NCBI RefSeq assembly: GCF_010726645.1
Contig: NZ_AP022563.1
Location: 1,674,001-1,738,000 of the forward strand
Length of the DNA: 64,000 nucleotides
Direction of reading: 5' to 3'
From: Mycolicibacterium duvalii
Lineage (GTDB): Bacteria > Actinomycetota > Actinomycetes > Mycobacteriales > Mycobacteriaceae
Made by a program: the position numbers and the translations under genes
Notes under the pieces: generated by a model
Told to the model about the DNA's origin: nothing
The model's database searches: none
The model's input: the letters and a program-made list of their open reading frames with translations, nothing else
Part shown: piece after piece, positions 53,339-63,688 of the stretch
Layout of the letters: each line of letters opens with the position of its first letter
How positions within the stretch are numbered: the first letter of the stretch is position 1

Positions 53339-55228
53339 TCACGCCCCCAATCGGGTCAACAGGTCCGACAAGGCTTCGACGGCATCGATTTTCGCGGTCA
53401 GGTAGCCGTCGGGTCTGGTCACGGCGTCGGCGATCGCCTTCTCCGGACCGGCCAGCAGGATGTGCTCGACCCCGGCGGCGCGGGCCGCATCGACCACACC
53501 GGCGACCTCCTCGCCGTAGCGGGCATCGGTGCCGCAGATCACCGCCACCGCGGTGACCCCGGCCTGCTCGACCGCGTCGGCGACTCCGGCGGCCTGCAGC
53601 GGCCCCGGGTTGACGGCTTCGATCCCGCCCGCCGCCAGCAGGTTCACCGCGAACGTGGCCCGGATGTTGTGCTCGGCCAGCGGCCCCAGTGGCAGCAGCA
53701 ACGCGGTCGGCCGCGCGCCCCGGGCGGCCAGGTAGGCGTCCGAACGGTCCCGCAGGGCTTCGAAGTCCGTGGCGTAGCGCCGCACCTCCGGCAGCGGGTT
53801 CCCTTGCGGCAGTGGCACTTCGGCCAGGTCGGGAAACTCGTTGACCCCGGTCAGCGCGGTGCGGCGGTGCGCGATGTCGGCGGCCCGGCGCGCCGCGACC
53901 TCCGCGATGCGGGCGGTGATCAACTCCCGCGCCGCCGCGAATCCGCCGGCGGCCTCGATCTCCTGGAAATGGGCCCACGCCTGCTCGGCCACCTGGTGGG
54001 TCAGATCCTCGACGAACCACGACCCGCCCGCGGGATCCAGCACCTGACCCAGGTGCGATTCCTCGAGCAGCAGCAGCTGAGTGTTGCGGGCGATCCGCCG
54101 CGCGAAGCTGCGTGCCGTACCCGGGAACCCGCCCTCGATCGCGACGTCGAACGGGTGGACCAGGACCGTGTCGGCATTCCCGATACCCGCGGCGAACGCC
54201 GCCACCGTGGTGCGCAGCATGTTCACCCAGGGATCGCGCTGGGCCATCATCGGCAGCGACGTCTCCGCGTGGATGGTGGCGGCACCGGCGCCGGGCTCCC
54301 CCACGACCTCGGCGACCCGGGCCCAGAGTTGGCGTGCGGCGCGCAGTTTCGCGATACCGAGGAACTGGTCGTCGCCGACGGAGAACCGGAAACTGATCTG
54401 AGCCAGCGCGTCGCCGACCGACAGCCCCGCCTCGGTCAGCGTGCGTACGTAGGTCACCCCGGCGGCGATGGCGGCGCCGAGCTCCCAGGACGCGTTGGCG
54501 CCGGCATCGTGCAGAGTCGGCCCGTCGACGGTGAAGGTGCGGACATGGCCACCGAAACCGCCGACCTTGCTCGTCGTGGCCACAGCAACGGCGTCGGCCA
54601 GCTCCGCGGCCGGGCGGCCCGACAGCGCCGCGGTCAGCGGGTCGGCGCCCAGGTCGACCGACAGCCGTGCACGCTGATCGTCGTCGAGGCCGTCGAGCGC
54701 GGCGAGCAACTCGTCGGCCGCCGCGCGGAACGTCGCGCCGTCACCGGCGATGTCGGCGATGACCGGGACCAGATCCAGGTAGACACCGTCGAGCAGACGA
54801 CCGAGTTCAGCGGGCGCGATCGCCGGGCGGCCGGGTCCGTGCTCCCCGATGCGCAGGACCAGCGCGCTGATTCCTTCGGTGAGCCCCAGTAGCACCGTGC
54901 CGTTGGCCGACTCGACGGCGCCAACGTCGACCGGGAACGCCTCGGCGACCTTCCAGCCGGTCTTGACGTCGCGCAGCGCGTCTCCGCCGCGGGTGAACGG
55001 CCACCGCCCTGGCAGCGGCGGCTCGGTGATCTCATCGGCCCTGGTGTAGAGCGGACGGATCGGGAAACCCTCGTAAGTCTCGGAATCGAGCAGCCGCTCG
55101 GGCTCGGCGGGCAGATCGGCGGGCTCGCGCCGCGTGGACTTGGCCAGAACGCCCGCCACTGCCGAGCGCCAGCGGTCGAGATCGGAATCGAGTACTCCCC
55201 CGGCAGCGCCGGCGCTGGGTTTCTGCAC
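53339..55228 (-). CDS. mutA: Methylmalonyl-CoA mutase small subunit
   Basis: Non-catalytic 629-residue partner of MutB. It keeps the barrel fold ([23 protein letters not shown] middle region and [25 protein letters not shown]) and a C-terminal B12-fold domain, but that domain has [11 protein letters not shown] where MutB has the DxHxxG cobalamin motif. Thus it binds no B12, as is usual for MutA. The GTG at 55228 is six bases after a TAGCCT hexamer (55240-55235), consistent with a leaderless first gene of mutA-mutB-meaB. Confidence 0.95.
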   Translation of the reverse strand: MQKPSAGAAGGVLDSDLDRWRSAVAGVLAKSTRREPADLPAEPERLLDSETYEGFPIRPLYTRADEITEPPLPGRWPFTRGGDALRDVKTGWKVAEAFPVDVGAVESANGTVLLGLTEGISALVLRIGEHGPGRPAIAPAELGRLLDGVYLDLVPVIADIAGDGATFRAAADELLAALDGLDDDQRARLSVDLGADPLTAALSGRPAAELADAVAVATTSKVGGFGGHVRTFTVDGPTLHDAGANASWELGAAIAAGVTYVRTLTEAGLSVGDALAQISFRFSVGDDQFLGIAKLRAARQLWARVAEVVGEPGAGAATIHAETSLPMMAQRDPWVNMLRTTVAAFAAGIGNADTVLVHPFDVAIEGGFPGTARSFARRIARNTQLLLLEESHLGQVLDPAGGSWFVEDLTHQVAEQAWAHFQEIEAAGGFAAARELITARIAEVAARRAADIAHRRTALTGVNEFPDLAEVPLPQGNPLPEVRRYATDFEALRDRSDAYLAARGARPTALLLPLGPLAEHNIRATFAVNLLAAGGIEAVNPGPLQAAGVADAVEQAGVTAVAVICGTDARYGEEVAGVVDAARAAGVEHILLAGPEKAIADAVTRPDGYLTAKIDAVEALSDLLTRLGA

Positions 55229-55234
55229 GCCATC

Positions 55235-55240
55235 AGGCTA
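55235..55240 (-). promoter_or_regulatory. -10 element of mutA, predicted leaderless start
   Basis: TAGCCT on the minus strand ends 6 bases before the GTG at 55228. The transcript should begin at the start codon, with no room for a ribosome site. Confidence 0.5.
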
Positions 55241-55332
55241 AATGATGGCCATCGCGCCAGAGTACGCCGGTCGGCCAACTCGTCACGCCGCCGACAGGGC
55301 CGATTCACGCCCGGCCCGTAAGGTGGGTAGAC

Positions 55333-56058
55333 GTGAAAGCCGTCGTCAACACGCTGCGCACCGTGGGCGCCGCGGCGCTGGCCACGGTCCGATCCCTTTC
55401 CAGGACCCGGCTGCTGGTGGTCTCGACCGCGATTGTGATTCTCGTCGCAGTCGCGGTGTGGGTGCCGGTGCCCACCGCGGTCCAACTGCGCGACTGGGCG
55501 ACCTCGGTCGGAGCGTGGTTTCCGCTGGCGTTTCTGGCCGCCCACATCGCGGTCACGGTGTTCCCGTTTCCGCGCACGGCTTTCACATTGGCCGCCGGGC
55601 TGTTGTTCGGTCCGTACCTCGGCATCCCGATCGCCGTTGCGGCCAGCACCGCCAGTGCGGTGTTGGCGCTGATGCTGGTGCGGGCGGCCGGCTGGCAACT
55701 GAACCGGCTCGTCGGATATCCGCGCATCGACGCACTCGACGTTCGGTTGCGCGAGCGCGGGTGGGCCGCGGTGGTGGCGATGCGGTTGATTCCCGCCGTG
55801 CCGTTCTCGGTGCTCAACTACGCGGCCGGCGCGTCGGCCGTGCGCACCGCGCCCTACACGCTGGCGACGCTGGCCGGACTGCTGCCGGGCACGGCAGCCG
55901 TGGTGATCCTCGGCGACGCGCTGACCGGGCAGGTGAACCCGCTGTTGGTGCTGGTCTCGGCGTGCACCGCCAGTGTCGGTATCGCCGGTCTGGTCTACGA
56001 GCTGCGCGGCCACCGGCGCGCTACCGCGCCGACCGAGGTGCCGTCGATCACCTCGTAA
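55333..56058 (+). CDS. TVP38/TMEM64 (VTT-domain) membrane protein
   Basis: A 241-residue membrane protein of the DedA/VTT group. Re-entrant-type motifs FPFPRTAFTLAAGLLFGPYLG (about residues 77-97) and MRLIPAVPFSVLNYAAGASA (about 155-174) are diagnostic; about five further hydrophobic segments are present. Related proteins act as lipid scramblases or ion-coupled transporters. The GTG at 55333 follows TAAGGT (55319-55324) by 8 bases. Divergent from mutA; its end overlaps the convergent DoxX-like gene by 11 bases. Confidence 0.85.
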   Translation: MKAVVNTLRTVGAAALATVRSLSRTRLLVVSTAIVILVAVAVWVPVPTAVQLRDWATSVGAWFPLAFLAAHIAVTVFPFPRTAFTLAAGLLFGPYLGIPIAVAASTASAVLALMLVRAAGWQLNRLVGYPRIDALDVRLRERGWAAVVAMRLIPAVPFSVLNYAAGASAVRTAPYTLATLAGLLPGTAAVVILGDALTGQVNPLLVLVSACTASVGIAGLVYELRGHRRATAPTEVPSITS

Positions 56059-56410
56059 CGACCGCCGGCCCTTTCACCGTCAGCGCACCATAGAGCGCCA
56101 GGAACGTCGACGACGCGACCAAGCCCGGGCTCCAGTCCCGGGCCCGGATGTGCGAGCCCGCAGCCAGTACGAAGTAGACGGTGAGCAGAAACGTCGTCAC
56201 GCGGGCCAGCGCCGGGAAACGGAACACCGACAGCAGCCCCAGCGCCGAGGCTGCTTTCACCACGGGCAGGACCGGCCAGAACCTCTTGGGCAACCCGACG
56301 GTGGTGAGCGCCTCCTCGATCGGCGCGACCGGGCCGAGGCAGGCGGCCGCATCGACGGCCTGGAACGCAGCCAGCACCGCATAGGTTCTTGTCGAGTTCA
56401 GCTCGGCCAT
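56048..56410 (-). CDS. DoxX-like four-helix membrane protein
   Basis: A 120-residue protein with four hydrophobic segments (~8-25, 45-65, 70-88 and 97-117) and the KRFWPVLPVVKAASALGLL and SHIRARDW pieces seen in DoxX-like proteins of mycobacteria. The role is unknown; some DoxX proteins take part in oxidative-stress membrane complexes. It starts 4 bases after the SPFH gene stop and is the last gene of nfeD-SPFH-DoxX. Confidence 0.75.
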   Translation of the reverse strand: MAELNSTRTYAVLAAFQAVDAAACLGPVAPIEEALTTVGLPKRFWPVLPVVKAASALGLLSVFRFPALARVTTFLLTVYFVLAAGSHIRARDWSPGLVASSTFLALYGALTVKGPAVVTR

Positions 56411-56414
56411 GGCG

Positions 56415-57620
56415 CTATTCCGACGGCTTCGGGCTGGCCGGCTGCTCGGCCGGCTGGCGAGCCGGTGCGTTGAGCTGCACCCCGGGCGGGGCCGAGGACA
56501 GCAGGCCCGGTCCCTCGACCGAGGAACGGGCCTCGGCCTCGGCCTTGGCCACCGCCTGGGCGATCGCGGGATCGGTCTCGGTGGAGAACCAGTCGGCAAC
56601 CTCGTCGGAATCGTCCTCCGGCCGCTGCGCGCCCTCCTCGACCGGCGAGGGCGTGTACCGGAACACCCCGTCCTCGCCGGGTGCGCCGAGCAGTTTCGTG
56701 AAACCCTGCAGCGCCGAGCCGAAATCGCTGGGCACCAGCCACACCTTGTTGGCCTCACCCTGCGCCATCTGCGGCAACGTCTGCAGATACTGGTAGGCCA
56801 GCAGTTCCGGGGTGGGGCGGCCCGCCTTGATCGCGGCGAACGTCTTCTCGATGGCCTTCGCCTGGCCCTGCGCCTGCAGGTACGCGGCGGCCCGTTCACC
56901 CTGAGCACGCAGCATGCGGGACTGCCGGTCGGCCTCGGCCGACAGGATGGCTGCCTGCTTGGCGCCCTCGGCCGACAGGATCGCGGCCTGCTTCTCACCC
57001 TCGGCCTGCTTGATCGCCGACTCGCGGTGCCCTTCGGCGGTCAGGATCATCGCGCGCTTCTCCCGGTCGGCACGCATCTGCTTTTCCATCGAGTCCTGGA
57101 TCGACGGCGGCGGGTCGATGCTGCGCAACTCGACGCGCGCGACCCGCAGGCCCCAGCGGTTGGTGGCCTCGTCGAGCACACCCCGCAATGCGGTGTTGAT
57201 CTGGTCGCGCGAGGTCAGCGTCTGTTCCAGCGTCATCCCGCCGACCAGGTTGCGCAGCGTCGTGGTGGTCAGCTGTTCGACGCCGACGATGTAGTTGCTG
57301 ATCTGGTACACCGCCGCCTGTGGGTTGGTGACCTGGAAGTACACCACGGTGTCGATCTGCACGGTCAGGTTGTCCTCGGTGATCACCGGCTGCGGTGGGA
57401 ACGACACCACCCGTTCCCGCAGGTCCACGCGGGCCCGAATCCTGTCGACGAACGGCAGCAGCAGCGTCAGCTGGCCCGAGACCGTCTTGCTGTAGCGGCC
57501 CAGCCGCTCGATGACGGCGGCCTCCGCCTGCGGGATCAACGCGACGGATTTGGCCACCACGATGGCGGCGAACACCACCAGCACGGCCAGCAGGATCAGT
57601 CCTGCGACGGCACCATCCAC
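56415..57620 (-). CDS. SPFH-domain (stomatin/prohibitin-like) membrane protein
   Basis: A 401-residue protein with a single N-terminal membrane helix (about 5-28), the SPFH/Band 7 domain (about 30-200: IPQAEAAVIERLGRYSKTVS, RERVVSFPPQPVITEDN, LRNLVGGMTLEQTL), then a long Ala/Glu-rich coiled coil (about 200-280, with repeats of KQAAILSAEG) and a disordered Pro-rich tail. SPFH proteins form membrane microdomain cages and often pair with NfeD proteins, as here (NfeD gene ends 15 bases upstream). GTG start with an AAGGAG ribosome site. Confidence 0.92.
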   Translation of the reverse strand: MDGAVAGLILLAVLVVFAAIVVAKSVALIPQAEAAVIERLGRYSKTVSGQLTLLLPFVDRIRARVDLRERVVSFPPQPVITEDNLTVQIDTVVYFQVTNPQAAVYQISNYIVGVEQLTTTTLRNLVGGMTLEQTLTSRDQINTALRGVLDEATNRWGLRVARVELRSIDPPPSIQDSMEKQMRADREKRAMILTAEGHRESAIKQAEGEKQAAILSAEGAKQAAILSAEADRQSRMLRAQGERAAAYLQAQGQAKAIEKTFAAIKAGRPTPELLAYQYLQTLPQMAQGEANKVWLVPSDFGSALQGFTKLLGAPGEDGVFRYTPSPVEEGAQRPEDDSDEVADWFSTETDPAIAQAVAKAEAEARSSVEGPGLLSSAPPGVQLNAPARQPAEQPASPKPSE

Positions 57621-57635
57621 GACGGACTCCTTCTG

Positions 57636-58070
57636 CTAGGCGATCTTGACGACCTTGGCGGTGGCGCCGTCGATGTGCACGACGGTCACCTGGTCGCCGG
57701 GTTCGAAGACATCGTTCTCGTTGAGCGGCCGGGCCGTCCAGACCTCGCCCTCGAGCTTGACCTGCCCGGTGTGCTGCGCGACCCGGTCGAGCACCAGCGC
57801 GCTGCGACCTTCCAGCGCCTTGGCCGGCTCCGGGAGACCCGTGCCGGAGGTCATCCGCCGTCGCAGCGCGGGCCGCACCGCGACCAACAGCAGGACCGAC
57901 ACGACCGCGAACACCAACCCGTCCGCCCAGATGGGCCAGTTCAGCAGCCAGCTCGTCCCCGCAGCCGCCAAGGCGCCGCCGCTGAGCATGAGCAGGAACA
58001 GATCGCCGGTCAACGCCTCGGCCCCCGCCAGAGCGAGGGCGGCGATCAGCCAGATCAACGCAACGGGCAT
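57636..58070 (-). CDS. NfeD-family membrane protein
   Basis: A 144-residue NfeD-like protein: about three hydrophobic helices (4-20, 24-45 and 50-68) followed by an OB-fold soluble domain (about 85-140, with LEGEVWTARPLNENDVFEPG and VHIDGATAKVVKI). It is the standard operon partner of SPFH proteins and probably anchors or organises the SPFH oligomer in the membrane. First gene of the nfeD-SPFH-DoxX set; divergent from the gene at 58130. Confidence 0.9.
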   Translation of the reverse strand: MPVALIWLIAALALAGAEALTGDLFLLMLSGGALAAAGTSWLLNWPIWADGLVFAVVSVLLLVAVRPALRRRMTSGTGLPEPAKALEGRSALVLDRVAQHTGQVKLEGEVWTARPLNENDVFEPGDQVTVVHIDGATAKVVKIA

Positions 58071-58129
58071 GTCAGTCAGCCTACGCGTAAACGGCCCGGC
58101 GGGCGGCCAGCAATTACACTGCAGCCATC

Positions 58130-58987
58130 ATGTGGTGCCCTAGTGTTTCGCTGTCGGTGTGGGCCAACTCCTGGTTGGCCGGCGCCGCCGCGCCCGACGA
58201 CGTCTTGGACGCGCTATCCCAATGGGCGCCAACGCATTCGGTGACGGCCTACGATTCGGTCGCCGCCGAGCGGACCGGTCTGGCGTGGCCCGACCTCGAC
58301 GACGTCGGCTCGGTGTCGTTGCTCCAGACGATGCGCACCGCATCGAGTCCGCGCACGACGTCGTCGGTGATTTCGGTGGTGTTGCCGGTCCCGGGCGACG
58401 TCCGGGGCCTGCCGCCGGGTACGCAGTTCGGCCGCGACGCGGTCACCGCGGGGGAAGCAATCCTGGTCGCCCCTCCCGACGGCGCGGTCGGCCTGGTGCC
58501 CGACTTCGAGTACTCCGAGGATGCCGACGCGGCGGGCGACGACGAGTTCGAGGCCGAGCTGTCGGCGCTGGCCTGGACGGTGTACTCCTTCGACGCCGTT
58601 CCGCACACACCGCATTTCGACCTGGGCGAGGCCGAATACCTGCTGCGTGACGCGGTACGGTCGGCCGCCGACGCTATGGGGGCACTGCGCGCCGGCACCT
58701 CGGGCAGCGAGCTCGGTGATCCCCGCGCGCTGGTCGAGCAGGTGTTGGAAACCATGCTGGCGCATCGTATTCCGGACCATGCGCCGACCCGAGCGGTGCG
58801 GGTGCTGGAGAACGCCGCCCACGTCGACGCGATCATCACCGTCAGCTCCGGGCTGATTCCGATCGGCCTGCAGAGCTCTTCGGAGGTTCAGCTGGCCGGC
58901 GACGCCCTGCGGCCGCTGATCTCGGTGGTGCGTTCGGCGCGACTGGCCGCGGTGGACGCGATCCTGCAGTCCGCGTGGCGGGGCTGA
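58130..58987 (+). CDS. Conserved mycobacterial hypothetical protein (Rv1486c-like)
   Basis: A 285-residue soluble protein without a recognised domain. It is acidic in the middle ([19 protein letters not shown]) and ends in a helical region ([20 protein letters not shown] to [16 protein letters not shown]). The same position between the nfeD/SPFH genes and hemH is occupied by Rv1486c in M. tuberculosis (recalled). A TACACT hexamer (58115-58120) lies 9 bases before the ATG, so the leader is only about three bases. Confidence 0.7.
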   Translation: MWCPSVSLSVWANSWLAGAAAPDDVLDALSQWAPTHSVTAYDSVAAERTGLAWPDLDDVGSVSLLQTMRTASSPRTTSSVISVVLPVPGDVRGLPPGTQFGRDAVTAGEAILVAPPDGAVGLVPDFEYSEDADAAGDDEFEAELSALAWTVYSFDAVPHTPHFDLGEAEYLLRDAVRSAADAMGALRAGTSGSELGDPRALVEQVLETMLAHRIPDHAPTRAVRVLENAAHVDAIITVSSGLIPIGLQSSSEVQLAGDALRPLISVVRSARLAAVDAILQSAWRG

Positions 58988-58991
58988 GCCC

Positions 58992-60029
58992 TCAGGCCTG
59001 ACACGCCGGGGTGCACAGGGCGCCGTTGACGGTACAGCCGTAACCGGGCACGACGTCGGGGTCTCCGACGCGGACCGGCGGCGCTCCGTTCTCGATCTCG
59101 TCGATCAGGTCCACCACCAGCCTCGCGAAGCGCGGCGACGCGTTGGGGGTGTGAGCCCGCGCATAGGCGATACCCGCCGCGGCGGCCTGCTCGGCCAGTT
59201 CGTTGTCGAGGTCCCAGACCACCTCGATGTGGTCGGCGACGAATCCGACAGGGCACGCGATCACCGCGTCCACCCCACGCTCGGCCAGCGACTCGAGGTG
59301 ATCGCCCACGTCGGGTTCCAGCCACGGCACCTGCGGCGGTCCGGACCGCGACTGCCAAACCTGGTCGTAGTCGGAGTAACCGGCGGACTGCGCGACCAGC
59401 GCTGCCGCGTGGGCGACCTGGCGCTGGTAGAGGTCGGGCCCGCAGCGGGAGGCCGCGCGCAACGGGATCGAGTGGGCGGTGAACACCAACCGTGCGCCCG
59501 CGCGCACCTGCTCGGGCAACTGGGCGCGGGCCTCGCCGATGGCGTCGGCGAACATCTCGACCAGCAGCGGATGGTCGAAATACTGGCGCAGCTTCGTCAT
59601 TTCGGGCGCATCGGGGCCGGTCGCCGCGCGGGCGCGAGCGATGTCCTCCTGGTACTGGGTACATCCGGAGTAGCCACCCCAGGCGGAGGTGGGGAAAACC
59701 GCGGCGCGACGAACTCCGTTGTCGCGCATCTGTTTCACCGTGTCCTCGATGAAGGGTGTCCAGTTACGGTTGCCGAAGTAGACCGGCAACCGCCGTCCGC
59801 GGCGGTCCAGTTCGGCCTCGATCGCCGCGATGAGATCGCGGTTGATCCCGTTGATCGGCGACACCCCACCGAAATGCAGGTAGTGCTCAGCGACCGATTC
59901 CAGCCGCTCCCTGGGTATCCCCCGGCCCCTGGTCACGTTCTCCAGGAACGGCATCACCTGCTCGGGTCCCTCGGGCCCACCGAAGGACAGCAGCAGTAGG
60001 GCATCGAAGGACGCCGGGGACGAGGCCAC
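58992..60029 (-). CDS. hemH: Ferrochelatase (coproporphyrin III ferrochelatase type)
   Basis: Inserts Fe(II) into the porphyrin; in actinobacteria the substrate is coproporphyrin III (CpfC). The 345 residues include [28 protein letters not shown], the metal-site His in TAHSIPLRA and the Glu in [19 protein letters not shown]. Cys residues in SGCTQY and in the C-terminal [14 protein letters not shown] fit the [2Fe-2S] site known for mycobacterial ferrochelatase. GTG at 60029. It starts 9 bases after inhA, giving fabG1-inhA-hemH. Confidence 0.95.
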   Translation of the reverse strand: MASSPASFDALLLLSFGGPEGPEQVMPFLENVTRGRGIPRERLESVAEHYLHFGGVSPINGINRDLIAAIEAELDRRGRRLPVYFGNRNWTPFIEDTVKQMRDNGVRRAAVFPTSAWGGYSGCTQYQEDIARARAATGPDAPEMTKLRQYFDHPLLVEMFADAIGEARAQLPEQVRAGARLVFTAHSIPLRAASRCGPDLYQRQVAHAAALVAQSAGYSDYDQVWQSRSGPPQVPWLEPDVGDHLESLAERGVDAVIACPVGFVADHIEVVWDLDNELAEQAAAAGIAYARAHTPNASPRFARLVVDLIDEIENGAPPVRVGDPDVVPGYGCTVNGALCTPACQA

Positions 60030-60038
60030 GTCAGCTCG

Positions 60039-60848
60039 TCACAACAGCTGGGTGCTGGCGCCGCCGTCGGCGTAGATGACGGTGCCGGTGGTGGCCGGCA
60101 GCCAGTCCGACAGCAGCGCGCACACGGTCTTGGCGACCGGGGTCGGGTCCTTCATGTTCCATCCCAACGGAGCGCGCTGATCCCAGCCCTCCTCGAGCAG
60201 CTGCATCTGCGCACCGGCCTCCTCGCCGAGCGCGCCCCCGACGATCGCGCTCATCGCCAGGGTCCGGATCGGTCCGGCGGCAACCAGATTGGAGCGCACA
60301 CCGACCTTGCCCGCCTCCCGTGCGACGAAGCGGTTGACCGATTCCAGCGCGCTCTTGGCGACGGTCATCCAGTTGTAGGCCGGCATCGCCCGTGTCGGGT
60401 CGAAGTCCATGCCGACGATTCCGCCGCCGGGGTTCATGATGGGCAGCAGCGCCTTCGCCAGCGACGCGTAGGAGTAGGCCGAGATGTGGATGCCCTTGGC
60501 GACATCCTCGTACGGGGCGTCGAAGAACGGGTTGATGCCCATGCCGGTCTGCGGCATGAAGCCGATCGAATGCACGACGCCGTCGAGTTTGTTGCCCTCG
60601 CCGATCTCGGCGGTGACCCGATCGGCCAGGGTGTCGAGGTGCTCGGAGTTCTGCACGTCGAGCTCGATCAGCGGCGCCGGGTTGGGCAGGCGGTCGCAGA
60701 TGCGACGAATCAGCTTCATCCGGTCGAAGCCGGTCAGCACGAGTTCGGCGCCGGCCTCCTGAGCGACCTTGGCGATGTAGAACGCGATCGACGAGTCGGT
60801 GATGATCCCGGTGACGAGGATCCGCTTGCCCTGAAGAAAGCCTGTCAT
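60039..60848 (-). CDS. inhA: NADH-dependent enoyl-ACP reductase
   Basis: FAS-II enzyme that reduces long-chain enoyl-AcpM in mycolic acid synthesis and is the target of isoniazid-NAD adduct and triclosan. The 269 residues match M. tuberculosis InhA in length and numbering: NADH loop [10 protein letters not shown] (Ile21), Ser94 in [10 protein letters not shown], catalytic Tyr158 and Lys165 in [14 protein letters not shown]. These resistance-associated positions (21, 94) are the sensitive-type residues. Start ATG at 60848, 20 bases after the fabG1 stop. Confidence 0.98.
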   Translation of the reverse strand: MTGFLQGKRILVTGIITDSSIAFYIAKVAQEAGAELVLTGFDRMKLIRRICDRLPNPAPLIELDVQNSEHLDTLADRVTAEIGEGNKLDGVVHSIGFMPQTGMGINPFFDAPYEDVAKGIHISAYSYASLAKALLPIMNPGGGIVGMDFDPTRAMPAYNWMTVAKSALESVNRFVAREAGKVGVRSNLVAAGPIRTLAMSAIVGGALGEEAGAQMQLLEEGWDQRAPLGWNMKDPTPVAKTVCALLSDWLPATTGTVIYADGGASTQLL

Positions 60849-60868
60849 GTGGAAGTCCTTATCTGGTG

Positions 60869-61664
<796 letters not shown>

Positions 61665-61674
61665 ATCGCCTTAG

Positions 61675-62682
61675 CTAACTGGGCAGTCGGCGGTTGATCA
61701 GCAGCGCTGCCAGTGCCGCCCCGGCCAGCACCAGGGCGCCCAGGCGCAACCAGCCCACGCTGGCGTCGCCCTTGATGGTCTCGTAGCCGATCTGCTCCTG
61801 CAGGTTGGTGAAGACGTCCTTGAGTTGCTCGAGGCTCGACGCGGTGAACGCTTCGCCGCCGGACAGCTCGGCGATCCTGCCGAGCATCTCGTCGTCGACC
61901 GGCACCGGCTGGCGCTGGTCGTTGATCTCGACATAGCCGTACGGGGTGCCGAACGACACCGTCGAGATCGGCACGCCCTGGTCCTTGGCGGTACGGGCGG
62001 CGGTGTAGGCACCCTTGGGATTGTCCGGGTTCGACGGCACGGTCTCCTTGCCGTCGGACATCAGCACGACCCGCGCCGGCGGCGGCTCGTCTCCGCCACC
62101 GATCACCGCCCCCACCGTGGCGATCGCCTGCAGGGCGGTGAAGATGCCCTCGCCGGTGGCGGTGCGGTCGGCCAGCTGCAGCTTGTCGATCGCGTTCTTG
62201 GTCGCTTCCCGGTTGGTGGTCGGCGAGACGAGCACCGTGGCGGTGCCGGCGTAGGCGATCAGACCCAGGTTGATCCCCGGCGTCAGCTGATCGGCGAATT
62301 GCTTGGCCGCCTCCTGGGCCGCCGTCAACCGGTTCGGGGCGACGTCGGTGGCGCGCATCGACTGGGAGACGTCGACGACCAGCATCACCACCGCGCGGTT
62401 GCGCGGGATCCGGACGTCGTGGGTCGGGCCGGCCATCGCGATGGTGAACGAGACCAGCGACAGGATCAACAGGATCGCCGGCAGGTGCCGCAATCTGCTG
62501 GGCCGCTGGGGCGCCACGCTCTCCAGCAGCTCCATGTTCGCAAAGCGCAACATCCGCTTGTGGCGCGCCAACTGCACGACGATGTAGAGCCCGATCAGCC
62601 CGAGCACCACCAGGAAGAACAGGAAGAACCACGGGTGTTCGAAGCCCGACAGCGACATCGGTCCGAGCAACGGTAAAGTCAT
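61675..62682 (-). CDS. VWA-domain membrane protein (Rv1481-like)
   Basis: A 335-residue protein with membrane helices near residues 18-38 and 67-85, a von Willebrand A domain (about 95-290) exposed outside the cytosol, and a final helix near 312-330. The metal-ion-dependent adhesion site is present: VDVSQSM (DxSxS), Thr in ATGEG and Asp in LMSDGKE. Downstream of MoxR ATPase and DUF58 genes, the usual trio for a MoxR-dependent metal-protein chaperone or envelope-assembly system. Confidence 0.9.
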   Translation of the reverse strand: MTLPLLGPMSLSGFEHPWFFLFFLVVLGLIGLYIVVQLARHKRMLRFANMELLESVAPQRPSRLRHLPAILLILSLVSFTIAMAGPTHDVRIPRNRAVVMLVVDVSQSMRATDVAPNRLTAAQEAAKQFADQLTPGINLGLIAYAGTATVLVSPTTNREATKNAIDKLQLADRTATGEGIFTALQAIATVGAVIGGGDEPPPARVVLMSDGKETVPSNPDNPKGAYTAARTAKDQGVPISTVSFGTPYGYVEINDQRQPVPVDDEMLGRIAELSGGEAFTASSLEQLKDVFTNLQEQIGYETIKGDASVGWLRLGALVLAGAALAALLINRRLPS

Positions 62683-62703
62683 GTGCTACTTGTCTTTTCG
62701 TAT

Positions 62704-63675
62704 TTATCGGGCAGCCAGGGCACCGCGTCGGCGGCTTGCGACGAAGCGCACCACGTCGGCGATCCAGTCCCGGTCGGTGCGCAGCGTGAGCAAGGGTGCG
62801 TCGCATCGGCGCAACGTCCGGGCGACGTCGGCCCGGTGCGCCGCCGCCGCTTTGGCGAAGTCGGTGCGCAGTTGCTCGTCGATGGTGAATTCGCGGGTCC
62901 GTCCGGTCTCGGTGTCCTGCAGCACCACATCGCCGACCAGCGGCAGTTCCACGTCACGGGGGTCGAGGATCTCGATCCCGAGCACCTCGTGGCGGCCCGC
63001 GATGGCGCGCAACGGACGCATCCAGTTGATCGGTCCGAGGAAGTCACTGATGATCACCGCCATACCGCGACGGCGCTCGGGACGACGCAGCGCGTCGATG
63101 GCCGCGGCCAGATCGCCGCGGACGCCGACCGGTGCGCGCGGCGTGGTCGCGATGGCACGCAGCACCGCCTGCTCGTGCATCCGCCCCGACAGTGCGGGCA
63201 CCCGCCGCATCTCGTTGCCGTTGGAGATGATGGCGCCCAACCGGTTACCGCCCCCGCTGTTGAGGAACGCGATCGCCGCGGCGGCCGCGACGGCCAGATC
63301 GCGCTTCTCGCAGCCGGCCGTGCCGAAGTCCAGACTGGCCGACACATCGACGACCAACCAGGTCTCCAACTCGCGGTCGGCGATCATCTGCCGCACGTGC
63401 GGGTGGGTGGTCCGTGCCGTCACCGACCAGTCCATCCGCCGCACGTCGTCGCCGGGCTGGTAGAGCCGCGACTCCCCCGGCTCCGAGCCGGGACCCGGCA
63501 ACAACCCGAGATGGTCACCGTGCAGCACGCCGTCGAGCTTGCGGCGCACCGTCAGCTCGAGCTTGCGCAGGGCGGCCGTCAGCGCGGGGTCGCGGATTTC
63601 GCCGCGTCGCAGCGACGGCAGGTCGACGCCGCGACGGGGGCGCGCGCCGTCCGAGGATTCGGGAGGTGAAGTCAC
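62704..63675 (-). CDS. DUF58 domain protein (Rv1480-like)
   Basis: A 323-residue protein with a DUF58 core: YQPGDDVRRMDWSVTARTTH (about 92-111), then a VWA-like fold including LVVDVSASLDFG (DxSxS-type) and AVIISDFLG. It has no clear membrane helix. DUF58 proteins act together with MoxR AAA+ ATPases and VWA proteins, exactly the neighbours here: 13 bases after moxR and 21 before the VWA gene. Confidence 0.92.
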   Translation of the reverse strand: MTSPPESSDGARPRRGVDLPSLRRGEIRDPALTAALRKLELTVRRKLDGVLHGDHLGLLPGPGSEPGESRLYQPGDDVRRMDWSVTARTTHPHVRQMIADRELETWLVVDVSASLDFGTAGCEKRDLAVAAAAAIAFLNSGGGNRLGAIISNGNEMRRVPALSGRMHEQAVLRAIATTPRAPVGVRGDLAAAIDALRRPERRRGMAVIISDFLGPINWMRPLRAIAGRHEVLGIEILDPRDVELPLVGDVVLQDTETGRTREFTIDEQLRTDFAKAAAAHRADVARTLRRCDAPLLTLRTDRDWIADVVRFVASRRRGALAAR

Positions 63676-63688
63676 TCCGGGCCTCGGG

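Noticed and set aside
53339..55228. MutA as a damaged mutase because it lacks the DxHxxG motif
   Set aside because: Loss of the cobalamin motif is normal for the non-catalytic small subunit of the heterodimer.
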